A model generated the notes under the pieces. That model worked only from the letters and a program-made list of their open reading frames with translations, was not told where the DNA came from and searched no databases. The position numbers and the translations under genes are program-made. Of a stretch of DNA of 64,000 nucleotides, positions 1 to 8,009 are shown in pieces. How positions within the stretch are numbered: the stretch's first letter is position 1; every line of letters starts with the position of its first letter. Source of the DNA: Nitrospinaceae bacterium (GTDB lineage: Bacteria > Nitrospinota > Nitrospinia > Nitrospinales > JACRGP01); NCBI GenBank assembly GCA_029261555.1, contig JAJDBB010000031.1, forward strand, positions 1 through 64,000, in the 5' to 3' direction.

Positions 1-247
1 TCGCGTCTCCCGGTTTCACCGTCAAAACGAAAATCGCCAACTCAATGGTTCCGAATATAAAGTTCTGAAACGATACCATTAAAAAACGAACCTCATTCTC
101 CGGAGTCAACCCTAAGGGAACCAAGGGAGCCAGATAAATGAAACCCACCAGGACGGTGTTGAAATTCAGGTTGAGATACAAGGCTCTCCCAAAAACCGCG
201 AGGTACATCACGAAGGCGCTATAAATCCAGAATTCTCCGACGCTCAA
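1..247 (-). CDS. Partial hydrophobic membrane protein (5' end only)
   Basis: The complement of the first 247 bases is one open frame without a stop, beginning at a TTG at 247 and running off the window edge, about 82 residues. It is absent from the ORF track because it has no stop in the window. The peptide is strongly hydrophobic, with two or three likely membrane helices (for example around YSAFVMYLAVFG and FIYLAPLVPLGL). TTG is chosen because an in-frame stop lies a little upstream, no ATG is available, and AGGGG sits 8 nt before it. The gene is divergent from the reductase gene at 403. I do not recognise the family. Confidence 0.6.
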   Translation of the reverse strand, partial: MSVGEFWIYSAFVMYLAVFGRALYLNLNFNTVLVGFIYLAPLVPLGLTPENEVRFLMVSFQNFIFGTIELAIFVLTVKPGDA

Positions 248-402
248 GGTTTTATCCCCTATTTTTCCAGTCGCTTTTGGTATATATTAAAATAAAAATT
301 GTGCAAGCGGGTATTTTAGGCGCACAAACCCTGTGATGTAGCCTTCTGGAAGCTCTTTCCAAAAGGTTCCAACTATATATTATAAATATTTGAGGTTTTG
401 TC

Positions 403-2811
403 ATGAATTTGGATTTACGTTCTCTGAACCTTCCTCCGGAAGTCGTCCAGGAAATCGAAGAATTCACCTCGGAGGTCGAACGCCGCAACCGGGGAGAAGC
501 CAACGAAGAGGATTTTAAACGTTTTCGGTTACAGCAGGGCATTTATGGACAGCGCCAGGAAGAGGAACAAATGGTGCGCACCAAACTGCCCTATGGTCGC
601 ATCACCTCCGACCAGATGGCAGTTCTGGCCGAGTACGCGGAAAAATACTCCCACGGTATCCTGCACGTAACGACGCGACAAGACGTCCAGTTTCATTTCG
701 TAAAATTAAAAGACGTGCCGGACGCGATGACCTTTCTGTCCGAGCATGGAATCACCACGCGGGAAGCCTGCGGCAACACCGTGCGCAACGTCACCGGTTG
801 CCATAAATCCGGAACCTGCAAAGAGGAATATTTCGACGTCACCCCCTACGCCCAAGCCGTCTCCGAATATTTACTCCGGCACCAAACGACGCAAAACCTG
901 CCGCGCAAATTCAAAATCAGTTTTGGCGGCTGTCGCGGATGCGGCCTGGCTCCCATTCACGATATCGGGTTGAACGCCAGAATTCAAAATGAAAACGGCA
1001 AGGAAATTCGTGGGTTCCGCGTCCTGATGGGCGGCGGACTGGGTTCCTCCCCGCATTCGGCGAAGTTGCTGACGGAATTTTTACCCGTCGGCGACCTGCT
1101 CCGCACCAGCGAGGCGATCGTCCGCGTTTTCGACAAACACGGCGACAAGCAAAACCGCAACAAAGCGCGGTTCAAATTCGTGATCGACAAACTGGGACTG
1201 GAAAAAGTCCGCGAACTGGTCAAGGAGGAATTCGAGTCGCTGGCCGATACGACCTATCCGAAAATCGCGGTTCCAAAAGAGGAAATACCCGCGACCGCCG
1301 TCGTCGAACCCACCAACGAATTCGACAACGACCCCGATTTCATCAACTGGAAATCCCGCAACACCTGCGCGCAAAAGCAAGACGGGTTTTATAACGTGCA
1401 AGTCAAACTCCTGCTGGGAGACATGACCATTCCGCAGGCCCGCGCCATCGGCAAAATTTCCAAGGATCTGGGCGGCGGCGTCCTGGTGTTCACCGTTCAT
1501 CAAAACGTCATGATTCCCTGGGTTAAAGAAGAAGCCTTCGGCAGAGTGTTTGCCGAGTTGAAAAAAATCGACCTGCACAAATCGGGCACCGAAGAATTGA
1601 AGGATATTACTTGCTGTCCTGGGTCCGAAACCTGCAACCTGGGCATCACCCATTCGCGCGGCCTGGCCGCCACCCTTACGGAAAGCACGATCAACAAGTA
1701 CACGTCCTCGCAGGGAATGGACGGAGTGTCCATTAAAATCAGCGGCTGTCCAAATTCCTGCGGCCAACATCACATCGCCTCCATGGGTTTTAACGGCGGA
1801 GCCAAGAAGGTCAACGGCATATTAACGCCGCACTACGAGGTGATGATGGGCGGAAGGATTACGGACGACAAGGCGGATTTTGGAACTCCGGTCATCAAAA
1901 TTCCCGCGAAGAACGTAGCCTCGGCGGTAAGTCTCTCCATGGACAATTACAAGGAAAACAGAAAGGGAGATGAAACCTTTTCGGATTATTTCGACCGCAT
2001 GGGGAAAAAATATTTCTCCGAATTGCTTGACGACTTAAAGAATCTCCCGGCAATAGAGGAAGCTCCCGATTCCTACATCGATTTCTTCTCGGAGGGGAAA
2101 AAGTTTTCGCTGGACGACCGCGGCCAAGGGGAGTGTGCCGGCGCCTTGACGGACATCATCCAGGACCATATGGCCTTGGGCGACCGCGCCCTGTTCCAGG
2201 CCAAACTGGCGATCGAAAAAGAATCGGTCGCGGACGCCGCGCGGCACTCCAGCCGAGCCATAGCGGCTTACGCGCATGCCTTGTTGATGACGGAAGGAAT
2301 GGACTTTTCCGACGACATGAAAACTCTGGAGAAATTTCAATCGCTTATGGTGGAAACCGGAATCGTTTCGGAAAGTTTTGAAGGAATCGCCGAGCGGTTC
2401 GCCGCAATGCAGGAAGACGCCGACCTGGAGCAAACGCAAGCGGCCTATAAAGAAGCGCAACAACTGGCGCAGGACAGTCAGGAAGCTTACCAAAAAATGA
2501 AGAGCGATAAATCCCTACGCATCCGCGTCGGCTCTACCGGCAATAAGGGAAGCGCCGCTCCAACGACGTCGACCGCGTCTGGAAACGGTAAGGCAAAATC
2601 CGTCGATCTTTTGGGTGAAAAGTATCCCAACAGCTACGTCAAAACCAAGCTTCAGGTTGAAAGTCTGGCGAAGGGCGCCCGCTTGGAAGTGTTGATGGAT
2701 TCGGGAGAATCCTCGGACAACATTCCCGGCAACCTTCAAAAAGAAGGCCACCTCCTGATTTCAATGGACAAGGCGGGCGATCATTTCAAAATGATCATAG
2801 AAAAGGTTTAA
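403..2811 (+). CDS. nirA: Ferredoxin-type nitrite/sulfite reductase with TusA-like C-terminal tail
   Basis: Siroheme/[4Fe-4S] reductase, expected to reduce nitrite (or sulfite) by six electrons in the cytoplasm. The two-fold repeated NIR/SIR architecture fills roughly residues 50-560. Cluster ligands are visible as C405-x5-C411 and C449-x3-C453 (CPGSETC and CPNSC). At 802 residues it is much longer than plant or cyanobacterial NirA (about 500-600). The extra part holds a helical stretch (about 590-720, HEPN-like in feel) and a last domain (734-802) resembling TusA/SirA. In that domain the usual Cys-Pro is Tyr741-Pro742, so sulfur relay chemistry is unlikely. Nitrite versus sulfite cannot be settled by reading; the nearby Amt gene favours nitrogen assimilation. 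ATG at 403 has GAGG upstream. yicC follows directly. Confidence 0.85.
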   Translation: MNLDLRSLNLPPEVVQEIEEFTSEVERRNRGEANEEDFKRFRLQQGIYGQRQEEEQMVRTKLPYGRITSDQMAVLAEYAEKYSHGILHVTTRQDVQFHFVKLKDVPDAMTFLSEHGITTREACGNTVRNVTGCHKSGTCKEEYFDVTPYAQAVSEYLLRHQTTQNLPRKFKISFGGCRGCGLAPIHDIGLNARIQNENGKEIRGFRVLMGGGLGSSPHSAKLLTEFLPVGDLLRTSEAIVRVFDKHGDKQNRNKARFKFVIDKLGLEKVRELVKEEFESLADTTYPKIAVPKEEIPATAVVEPTNEFDNDPDFINWKSRNTCAQKQDGFYNVQVKLLLGDMTIPQARAIGKISKDLGGGVLVFTVHQNVMIPWVKEEAFGRVFAELKKIDLHKSGTEELKDITCCPGSETCNLGITHSRGLAATLTESTINKYTSSQGMDGVSIKISGCPNSCGQHHIASMGFNGGAKKVNGILTPHYEVMMGGRITDDKADFGTPVIKIPAKNVASAVSLSMDNYKENRKGDETFSDYFDRMGKKYFSELLDDLKNLPAIEEAPDSYIDFFSEGKKFSLDDRGQGECAGALTDIIQDHMALGDRALFQAKLAIEKESVADAARHSSRAIAAYAHALLMTEGMDFSDDMKTLEKFQSLMVETGIVSESFEGIAERFAAMQEDADLEQTQAAYKEAQQLAQDSQEAYQKMKSDKSLRIRVGSTGNKGSAAPTTSTASGNGKAKSVDLLGEKYPNSYVKTKLQVESLAKGARLEVLMDSGESSDNIPGNLQKEGHLLISMDKAGDHFKMIIEKV

Positions 2812-2817
2812 TGGAGG

Positions 2818-3699
2818 ATGCTTAAAAGCATGACCGGATTTGGCCGGTCTGAACAACAAAACGGGAATGTTTCCTGCAAGGTTGAAATTCGGTCGGTCAA
2901 CAACCGTTTCATTGAGGTCAAAACCCGTCTTCCCAAAAACCTGTCCGCCCTTGAAATAACCGTTCAGAAACTGGTCAAGAGGATTTGCGCGCGCGGGTCG
3001 TTCGACGTTTCCATCAGTATCGACACAACCAACGGCGGGGAAACGGATTGCGAATTGGTCCCCAACCTCGGACTTGCCGCGCAATACGTCCAGGCCGCCG
3101 ACCAGATTCAGAAAGAGTTTGGGTTGCAGGGAAGCCTTGATATCAACTCGCTCCTTTCGATTCGCGACGTCGTAAAGTTTCAACCTGTGGAGGTCGACGA
3201 ATCGCAAAGCGAAATCATTCTCCAATCCGTTGAAACGGCGCTTGGAGCTTTGACACAAATGCGCGAGACGGAAGGCAAAAGCCTGCATCAAGACGTATTG
3301 GGCCGAATTGAATCCATTGAGAAAATATTGGAAACCGTCAAAACCCGGCAACCGGAAATTTTGCAGGAATATCAGACTCGGTTGGGAGAGAAAGTAAAAA
3401 TCCTTAACGAGGGAGTGGACTTGGACCCTGCCAGGCTGGCGCAGGAAGTGGCCGTCATGGCCGACCGATGCGACGTGAGCGAGGAGACCACGCGCTTGGC
3501 CTGCCACCTGGAACAATTTAAAGTTTTGTTGGACAAGGACGAACCGATCGGGAGGAAGCTGGAATTCATCACCCAGGAAATCAACCGCGAGGTCAACACT
3601 ATCGGTTCCAAAACAACCGACTCCGAGGTATCCGGCGGGGTGATCGAGATCAAAAGTCTTCTGGAAAAAATACGCGAGCAATTGGCAAATATAGAGTGA
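2818..3699 (+). CDS. yicC: YicC family endoribonuclease-like protein
   Basis: The N-terminus MLKSMTGFGRSE is the YicC hallmark, and the 293-residue length fits. The C-terminal part (QEINREVNTIGSKTTDSEVS) matches the conserved DUF1732 end. Family members are linked to RNA turnover and stationary-phase survival. As in many bacteria it sits just before gmk, 54 nt away. The start is slightly ambiguous: GGAGG abuts the ATG at 2818 with no spacer, while a second in-frame ATG at 2830 (MTGFGR) has a 12-nt spacer. I keep 2818 because the family normally has three or four residues before MTGFGR. The gene begins 6 nt after the reductase stop, so cotranscription is likely. Confidence 0.9.
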   Translation: MLKSMTGFGRSEQQNGNVSCKVEIRSVNNRFIEVKTRLPKNLSALEITVQKLVKRICARGSFDVSISIDTTNGGETDCELVPNLGLAAQYVQAADQIQKEFGLQGSLDINSLLSIRDVVKFQPVEVDESQSEIILQSVETALGALTQMRETEGKSLHQDVLGRIESIEKILETVKTRQPEILQEYQTRLGEKVKILNEGVDLDPARLAQEVAVMADRCDVSEETTRLACHLEQFKVLLDKDEPIGRKLEFITQEINREVNTIGSKTTDSEVSGGVIEIKSLLEKIREQLANIE

Positions 3700-3753
3700 G
3701 CCGTTCTGGCTCCTAATAATTCCTTTTCCAAATCCCCTGCATTTCCAAGCGCC

Positions 3754-4383
3754 ATGAAAACCGAAGGCATATCCTACATACTCTCCGCCCCTTCGGGGAC
3801 GGGTAAGAGCACCGTCATCAAGCGACTGCGAGAGCTGGCCCCCAACCTGAAGCTTTCCATTTCCCATACCACCCGCTCCCCACGAAAAAACGAAGTCGAC
3901 GGCGAGGATTATTTTTTCATTTCCGAAGATGAATTCAAAGCCCGCCTAGAAAAAAAAGAATTTCTGGAATGGGCCAGAGTCCACAATAATTATTATGGAA
4001 CCGCGCGGCAAACCGTCGACAAGGCCAGAGAGAACGGCTGGGACGTCTTATTGGAAATCGACGTCCAGGGAGTCCAGACGCTCCGTGACATGACATTTCC
4101 CGGCGTTTATATTTTTATCGTCCCCCCGTCCCTGGACGAATTGCGCAGGCGCCTGGTGAAAAGGGGCACTGAACCGGAAGAAAAAATCGAACAACGTCTC
4201 CAGGTTGGAAAGGAAGAAATCAAACGCTACAAACTGTACGATTATATAGTCGCGAACCACGACGTTGAGGAAACGGCAACCAACATTCTTTCCATCTTCC
4301 GCGCGGCGCCGTGCGAGACCAACCGTTTCCAGGCGCCTTCGGAAGACATCCAGGCTCTTTTGGAATCAGAAGGCGAGAGATAA
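3754..4383 (+). CDS. gmk: Guanylate kinase
   Basis: Phosphorylates GMP to GDP with ATP, in the cytoplasm. The P-loop GTGKST lies at residues 15-20, followed by the GMP-binding region SHTTRSPRKNEVDGEDYFF and the FLEWARVHNNYYGT segment typical of Gmk. The length of 209 residues is normal. It lies between yicC and hisC. The usual downstream partner rpoZ is not here; hisC starts 2 nt after the stop. Confidence 0.95.
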   Translation: MKTEGISYILSAPSGTGKSTVIKRLRELAPNLKLSISHTTRSPRKNEVDGEDYFFISEDEFKARLEKKEFLEWARVHNNYYGTARQTVDKARENGWDVLLEIDVQGVQTLRDMTFPGVYIFIVPPSLDELRRRLVKRGTEPEEKIEQRLQVGKEEIKRYKLYDYIVANHDVEETATNILSIFRAAPCETNRFQAPSEDIQALLESEGER

Positions 4384-4385
4384 TA

Positions 4386-5468
4386 ATGTCGAACATCGAT
4401 TTGGAATCAAAAGTCCGCCCGGCTATAAAAAAACTCAAGGCCTACCATGTCGACGCCTTCGACTGCGAAGTCCAGTTGCACGCCAACGAAAGCCCCTATC
4501 CCCCGCCGCCGGAACTTCTGCAATCTTTGGGAATCCAGTTGGGGGATTTGGAACTGAACCGTTATCCCGATCCCGCCTGCCAGACCTTGCGCGCAACCAT
4601 CGCCAAAAGAATTGGCCTCGCCGCCGGCCAGATCGTCGTCGGCAACGGGTCGGACGAAATGATCCAAATCCTGATGCAAATCTTCTGCGAGAGCGGCGAT
4701 TGCGTCGCCTTCCCCGATCCAACGTTTGCGATGTACTCTATCATCGCGCAAAGCATGGGCGTGGAACCGCTGGCCGTCCCGCTCGACGAGAACTGGGATT
4801 TCACCGCCGAATTTTTTCTTAAAAGCGTCGAATCTAAAAATCCAAAAATTATTTTTTTCAGTTATCCCAACAACCCGACCGGCAACTGTTTCTCCGCGGA
4901 CGCAATCCAAAAGATCATCGAAAGCTTTTCCGGGATTGTCGTGCTGGACGAAGCCTATCAGGATTTCTCCGGCAAAACGTTTGTCGCCGAAATGGCCCGT
5001 CACAATAACCTAGTGATGTTGCGGAGTCTTTCAAAAATTGGGCTGGCGGGTCTGCGCGTGGGATATTGCGCCGCCGACCCCTACGTCGCTGAAAACATCG
5101 ATAAAGTCCGGTTGCCTTACAATTCCAATTCCGTGTCGCAAATTATTTCCGAAAAACTCCTAGCCAATTTTTCGATGATTGAAACTCAAATCGAAGCCAT
5201 AACCAAAGAGAGAGACCGCTTGATGGCGGCGCTCGCGGAACCCCCCGAAGTAACGGTATTCCCCTCGGACTCGAATTTTATTTTATTTCGCGTAAAAGAA
5301 GCGGACGCCTTATTTAAAACTCTTGCCGACCGGGGCGTGTTGATTCGCAACCTGGGTTCCCATCCCCGCCTGACGGGTTGCCTGCGCGTCACCGTTGGAA
5401 CCCGCGAGGAGAACGATCGCTTCCTTTCCAAAATGAAACTTGCGCTTCGAGACTCAACGAACGCCTGA
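4386..5468 (+). CDS. hisC: Histidinol-phosphate aminotransferase
   Basis: PLP enzyme of fold type I that transaminates imidazole-acetol phosphate in histidine biosynthesis. Seen: LHANESPYPPP near the N-terminus, SYPNNPTGN, LDEAYQDF and the PLP lysine K217 in SLSKIGLAGLRVGY. The track ORF begins at 4311, but those first 25 residues overlap the gmk frame. The ATG at 4386 gives MSNIDLESKVRPA and a normal 360-residue protein, starting 2 nt after the gmk stop. No other his genes are in the window. HisC paralogues can also act on aromatic keto acids, so the substrate is assigned by family only. Confidence 0.9.
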   Translation: MSNIDLESKVRPAIKKLKAYHVDAFDCEVQLHANESPYPPPPELLQSLGIQLGDLELNRYPDPACQTLRATIAKRIGLAAGQIVVGNGSDEMIQILMQIFCESGDCVAFPDPTFAMYSIIAQSMGVEPLAVPLDENWDFTAEFFLKSVESKNPKIIFFSYPNNPTGNCFSADAIQKIIESFSGIVVLDEAYQDFSGKTFVAEMARHNNLVMLRSLSKIGLAGLRVGYCAADPYVAENIDKVRLPYNSNSVSQIISEKLLANFSMIETQIEAITKERDRLMAALAEPPEVTVFPSDSNFILFRVKEADALFKTLADRGVLIRNLGSHPRLTGCLRVTVGTREENDRFLSKMKLALRDSTNA

Positions 5469-5500
5469 GAACCCACGTAACGGGAAAGCGGAGAGAGAAG

Positions 5501-6517
5501 ATGAAAGTTTCCAAACCGGCTTTTCTAACCTTTCTGTTTTTGGGAATCAGCTTGGCGTGGTTTTTGGGATGGCGGTTTTATTATGAAGCCCACCGCCCCA
5601 CAAACCCAAAAGGCTCCCCTTTGGTTATAGAAATCAAACAGGGATCGCATTTAAAACAAATCGCCCTCGCACTGGAATCGAAGCGCCTGATTCGAAGCGC
5701 GACCGTATTCCGGATTCTGGCCTACCTTAAAAATAATCAAAACAAAATCAAATCCGGAGAGTATGAATTATCCCCGGCGGATACCGCCGCCGGTATTCTT
5801 CAAAAACTCACCGAAGGCCAAAGCGTCCTGCACCCGGTCACCTTCCCCGAAGGATTTAATCGGCGCGAGATAGCCGGTCTTCTGGAACAAAAGGGACTGG
5901 CCGACTCCGGGAAGTTTCTGAAACTGAGCGCGGACGCCGACTTTATTCGCGCGCTTGGATTTTCAGCGCCGACGTTGGAAGGCTATCTGTTTCCTGAAAC
6001 CTATCATTTCAACAAAACGACGGGCGCAGATAAAATTATCCGGACTATGGCGGACACGTTTAAAAAGCAAACCCGCTCCCTGAATCTGGAAACGCGAGCA
6101 AGAACGTTAAATTTTTCTCCTCATGAAATCGTTACCCTGGCCTCAATCATTGAAAAGGAAACCGGCAAAAATTCCGAGAGACGAGTAATATCCAGCGTGT
6201 TTCACAACCGCCTCAAAAAGAACATGCGCCTGCAATCCGACCCCACGGTCATTTTCGCTATCAAGGATTTCGACGGCAATATCCGCAAAAAGGACCTGTC
6301 GATAGACTCGCCTTACAACACCTACAGATATAAAGGCCTGCCGCCAGGTCCCATTGCCAACCCCGGGATAGAGTCCATTCGAGCCGCTTTGGCCCCCGCG
6401 GAAACAGGTTTTATCTATTTCGTTTCCAAACAGGACGGCAGTCACAAGTTTTCCACCAACCTCATCGAGCACAACCGGGCAGTGAGAAAGTATCAATTGA
6501 AACGAATCCATCGATAA
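5501..6517 (+). CDS. mltG: Endolytic murein transglycosylase MltG
   Basis: Inner-membrane YceG/MltG-type lytic transglycosylase that cleaves nascent glycan strands. An N-terminal membrane helix (about residues 6-24) is followed by a LysM-like region (LVIEIKQGSHLKQIALALESKRLI) and the YceG domain. The catalytic Glu lies in LASIIEKETG, with LQSDPTVIFA and SPYNTYRYKGLPPGPIANPG as further signatures. The ATG at 5501 is chosen over the track start at 5378 because it is preceded by a purine-rich GGAGAGAGAAG and starts with a canonical membrane anchor. The product is 338 residues. Confidence 0.93.
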   Translation: MKVSKPAFLTFLFLGISLAWFLGWRFYYEAHRPTNPKGSPLVIEIKQGSHLKQIALALESKRLIRSATVFRILAYLKNNQNKIKSGEYELSPADTAAGILQKLTEGQSVLHPVTFPEGFNRREIAGLLEQKGLADSGKFLKLSADADFIRALGFSAPTLEGYLFPETYHFNKTTGADKIIRTMADTFKKQTRSLNLETRARTLNFSPHEIVTLASIIEKETGKNSERRVISSVFHNRLKKNMRLQSDPTVIFAIKDFDGNIRKKDLSIDSPYNTYRYKGLPPGPIANPGIESIRAALAPAETGFIYFVSKQDGSHKFSTNLIEHNRAVRKYQLKRIHR

Positions 6518-6556
6518 CCTCCATTCCCTCACTCCTTTATCCCTCCTTAGTAAATT

Positions 6557-6571
6557 GCCTAAATTTTAGGC
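6557..6571. promoter_or_regulatory. Palindrome in the mltG-amt spacer (possible operator)
   Basis: The 230-nt AT-rich spacer between mltG and amt holds GCCTAAATTTTAGGC, two perfect 7-nt inverted arms around one base. It lies about 180 nt before the amt start. The right half plus flank (ATTTTAGGCGC) also occurs at 313-323 upstream of nirA. It could be an operator, or chance. No confident sigma70 or sigma54 promoter was recognised in the rest of this spacer. Confidence 0.3.
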
Positions 6572-6747
6572 GCCTTCGATATACATATTTCCGCAAAACA
6601 ATACCGCTTATTCCCTTTTAATTTGCCTATTTACTTCCTCATCTCTTAAAAAAATGATAAATTAGGGCAGAACTTTTTCAATAAAATTGCCTCTTTTTAT
6701 TTTGGGCAAAATGTCGATAAGAATTCTTATGGAGAAGGGGGAAATCC

Positions 6748-7974
6748 ATGGAGAACACAGTGGCCTTAGAAAATAGCGGCGACGTTCTGTTCATGATGTT
6801 GGGAGCGGTTATGGTATTCGCCATGCACGGAGGGTTTGCGTTCCTGGAAGTGGGAACGGTGAGAAAGAAAAATCAGGTTAACGCCCTGGTAAAAATCATC
6901 GCCGATTTCGCTTTTTCTACCGTCATATATTTTGTCATTGGTTACGCCGTGGCTTACGGAATCTACTTCTACCAGTCCGCCGAGGTTTTGGTAGGCGAAA
7001 CCCGCGGCTACGAGATGGTGCACTTTTTCTTTTTGCTGACCTTCGCGGCGGCGGTTCCCGCAATCATTTCCGGAGGCATCGCCGAACGGGCCAAATTCTG
7101 GACCCAGGCGCTCGCCGCCGGGATATTCGTAGCGTTCGCCTATTCATTGTTTGAAGGCATGGTTTGGGGGCAGATCACTTTTCTGGGACAGGACGGCTCT
7201 TGGCTGGCCAACCTCACCGGCGCTCCGTTTCACGATTACGCCGGTTCCGTGGTGGTGCATTCCATGGGAGGCTGGATCGCTCTGACCGCCGTTTATGTCC
7301 TGGGACCGCGCATAGGACGCTGGACCTCGGATGGACAAAGCCGTCCCATTCCCGTCAGCAACATTCCCTTCCTCGCGTTGGGAAGTTGGATGCTCTGCAT
7401 CGGCTGGTTCGGATTTAACGTCATGTCCGCCGCAACCCTCACGGGCATTACCGGACTCGTGGCCATGAATTCGCTGTTTGCCATGGCGGGGGGAATTATC
7501 TTCGCGCTCGTGGTTTCCAAAAATGATCCGGGGTTTGTGCACAACGGCGCCTTGGCGGGACTCGTCGCCATTTGTGCGGGATCGGACAAGGTTCACCCTC
7601 TCGGCGCTTTCATCATAGGCGGCGTCGCGGCAATAATCTTTGTCAAAGGGTTTACCTGGGAACAGGAAAAATTAAAACTGGACGACGTGCTAGGCGTCTG
7701 GCCCCTGCACGGTCTCGCCGGAACCTGGGGCGGAATCGCCTGCGGCATTTTTGGAAGCAAAGCGTTGGGCGGCATGGGCGGAGTCAGCTTCATGGCCCAG
7801 TTCATCGGATCCCTGATCGCTATCGTCGTGGCGCTGGGTTTCGGGTTGGCGGTTTATAAAACTCTGGATTCTGTTTTCGGCATTCGCCTGTCTCCTGAAG
7901 AAGAAGCTAAAGGCTCTGACTTGACGATTCACAAGGTCAACGCCTATCCGGAAGAGGGCACAACTCGATTTTAG
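6748..7974 (+). CDS. amt: Ammonium transporter, Amt family
   Basis: Inner-membrane Amt/MEP/Rh channel for ammonium or ammonia uptake, with about 11 hydrophobic segments in 408 residues. The twin pore histidines are present: H171 in DYAGSVVVHSMGG and H321 in WPLHGLAGTWGG. Other signatures are GTVRKKNQVNALVK and ISGGIAERAKFW. There is no obvious signal peptide. The ATG at 6748 has a strong AGGGGGAAATCC in front. A GlnK/GlnB gene, often next to amt, is absent here. The nearby nirA-like reductase makes a nitrogen-assimilation role sensible. Confidence 0.95.
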   Translation: MENTVALENSGDVLFMMLGAVMVFAMHGGFAFLEVGTVRKKNQVNALVKIIADFAFSTVIYFVIGYAVAYGIYFYQSAEVLVGETRGYEMVHFFFLLTFAAAVPAIISGGIAERAKFWTQALAAGIFVAFAYSLFEGMVWGQITFLGQDGSWLANLTGAPFHDYAGSVVVHSMGGWIALTAVYVLGPRIGRWTSDGQSRPIPVSNIPFLALGSWMLCIGWFGFNVMSAATLTGITGLVAMNSLFAMAGGIIFALVVSKNDPGFVHNGALAGLVAICAGSDKVHPLGAFIIGGVAAIIFVKGFTWEQEKLKLDDVLGVWPLHGLAGTWGGIACGIFGSKALGGMGGVSFMAQFIGSLIAIVVALGFGLAVYKTLDSVFGIRLSPEEEAKGSDLTIHKVNAYPEEGTTRF

Positions 7975-8009
7975 GTTCAGGATTTACGGATTTTGACGTT
8001 AATGTACCT

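Noticed and set aside
1081-1773. 230-residue minus-strand ORF under the reductase gene
   Set aside because: It is antisense to a gene with clear family motifs, has shadow-like composition, and lacks a ribosome site or family resemblance.
403-2811. Dissimilatory sulfite reductase or respiratory NrfA-type nitrite reductase
   Set aside because: The siroheme NIR/SIR repeat with a single chain and no heme c motifs points to an assimilatory-type enzyme.
2761-3867. 368-residue minus-strand ORF across yicC
   Set aside because: Antisense to yicC and gmk, whose motifs are unmistakable; a long shadow frame.
4265-4822. 185-residue plus-strand ORF spanning the gmk-hisC junction
   Set aside because: Arg/Pro-rich out-of-frame translation of two well-defined genes.
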